NCBI GenBank assembly: GCA_946886975.1
Contig: CAMPJV010000167.1
Coordinates: 1 to 6,085 of the forward strand
Direction: 5' to 3'
Length of the DNA: 6,085 bases
DNA from: an uncultured Taibaiella sp.
GTDB taxonomy: Bacteria > Bacteroidota > Bacteroidia > Chitinophagales > Chitinophagaceae
The position numbers and the translations under genes were made by a program. A model generated the notes under the pieces. That model did not search any database. It saw only the letters and a list, made by a program, of their open reading frames with translations, and was not told where the DNA came from. Position 1 is the stretch's first letter; each line of letters begins with the position of its first letter. Below, in pieces: positions 5,793 through 6,085 of the stretch.

Positions 5793-6085
5793 TCTTTCCT
5801 TTATAGCATCAATAAACCTCACCCTCCCCTGCGTAGGAGGACAAAGCCCTTTTGCGCCCTTTTCCATACCCGTTTTCTGGCCTCTTGAGTGCTGTTTGAT
5901 AGGCGCTCCCACGGAGTTACTACGGAGTCAATACGGAGTCACTACGGAGTCACTACGGAGTCAGTATGGAGTATCCATGGAGTATGAGCGGATCTCCATA
6001 GAAGTAACCATGGAGTTACCTGGCAGTTCCCACGAAGAAACTGTTCCTTCACCAACACTCTCAACACGTTCACTCGCGTAAGCCC
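5793..6085. other. Non-coding 3' region with repeats, no credible gene
   Basis: No credible gene was seen in these 293 bases. A weak five-pair hairpin, CCTCC (5823-5827) with GGAGG (5836-5840), lies about 30 bases past the DUF4294 stop without a following T-run, so it is not a convincing terminator. GCCCTTTT occurs twice nearby (about 5846-5863). From 5911 a decaying 11-bp tandem array fills much of the rest. The open frame across the array (5896-6081, 61 codons) is explained by the repeat itself. Confidence 0.7.
5911..6042. repeat. 11-bp tandem repeat array with consensus ACGGAGTCACT
   Basis: Seven clear units start every 11 bases from 5911 (5911, 5922, 5933, 5944, 5955, 5966, 5977). Units three and four are identical; the others differ at one to five positions. 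The same 11-base phase can be followed through five further degraded units to about 6042, with one good copy (ATGGAGTTACC) at 6010. The better units contain AGT-N-ACT, an odd palindrome, so symmetric half-sites recur about once per helical turn. Decay increases from left to right. Confidence 0.88.

Noticed and set aside
5637..5912. Minus-strand open frame overlapping the 3' part of the DUF4294 gene
   Set aside because: It lies mostly antisense to a well-supported gene, has no recognisable domain, and begins in the non-coding repeat region.
5896..6081. Plus-strand open frame of 61 codons with an 11-residue repeat
   Set aside because: An 11-bp repeat without plus-strand stops leaves all three plus frames open and forces an 11-residue pattern in any of them. 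There is no ribosome-binding site or recognisable domain.

Overview
The window looks like ordinary chromosomal DNA from a member of the Bacteroidota, probably near the Chitinophagaceae. This rests on a DUF4294 protein, a surface protein joining a carboxypeptidase-regulatory-like domain, a SusC-plug-like stretch and a von Willebrand A domain, start codons mostly without a Shine-Dalgarno sequence, and weak matches to the Bacteroidota promoter pattern (TTTG, 19-21 bases, TAnnTTTG). The genus is inferred, not shown. There are no RNA genes, insertion sequences, CRISPR arrays or phage genes.

Four genes lie on the minus strand. Read in transcription order they are: a 678-residue exported VWA/YfbK-like protein (4986-2950); a strong intrinsic terminator (2880-2845); a six-helix YihY/BrkB-family membrane protein (2733-1771); a 407-residue sigma54-type response regulator without a DNA-binding domain (1597-374); and, 16 bases further on, a 75-residue CDGSH iron-sulfur protein (357-130). 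A second minus-strand terminator (53-20) follows. The regulator and the CDGSH gene are probably one operon. YihY may be joined to it, because I see no terminator in the 173 bases between them. On the plus strand, diverging from the VWA gene across a 152-base intergenic region, is a DUF4294 secreted protein (5139-5792). It is followed by 293 bases without a credible gene, which hold a decaying 11-bp tandem array.

The genes do not form a recognisable dedicated pathway. Most are envelope or signalling functions: two exported proteins, one inner-membrane protein, one regulator that could drive sigma54 promoters without its own DNA binding, and one small redox or iron-sulfur protein. The points most worth a second look are the helix-turn-helix-less regulator, the receptor-plug-like segment in the VWA protein, the 11-bp array, and short tandem repeats in multiples of seven bases that run into the stop codons of two genes and share a motif. 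I found no convincing new defence, mobile or biosynthetic system.
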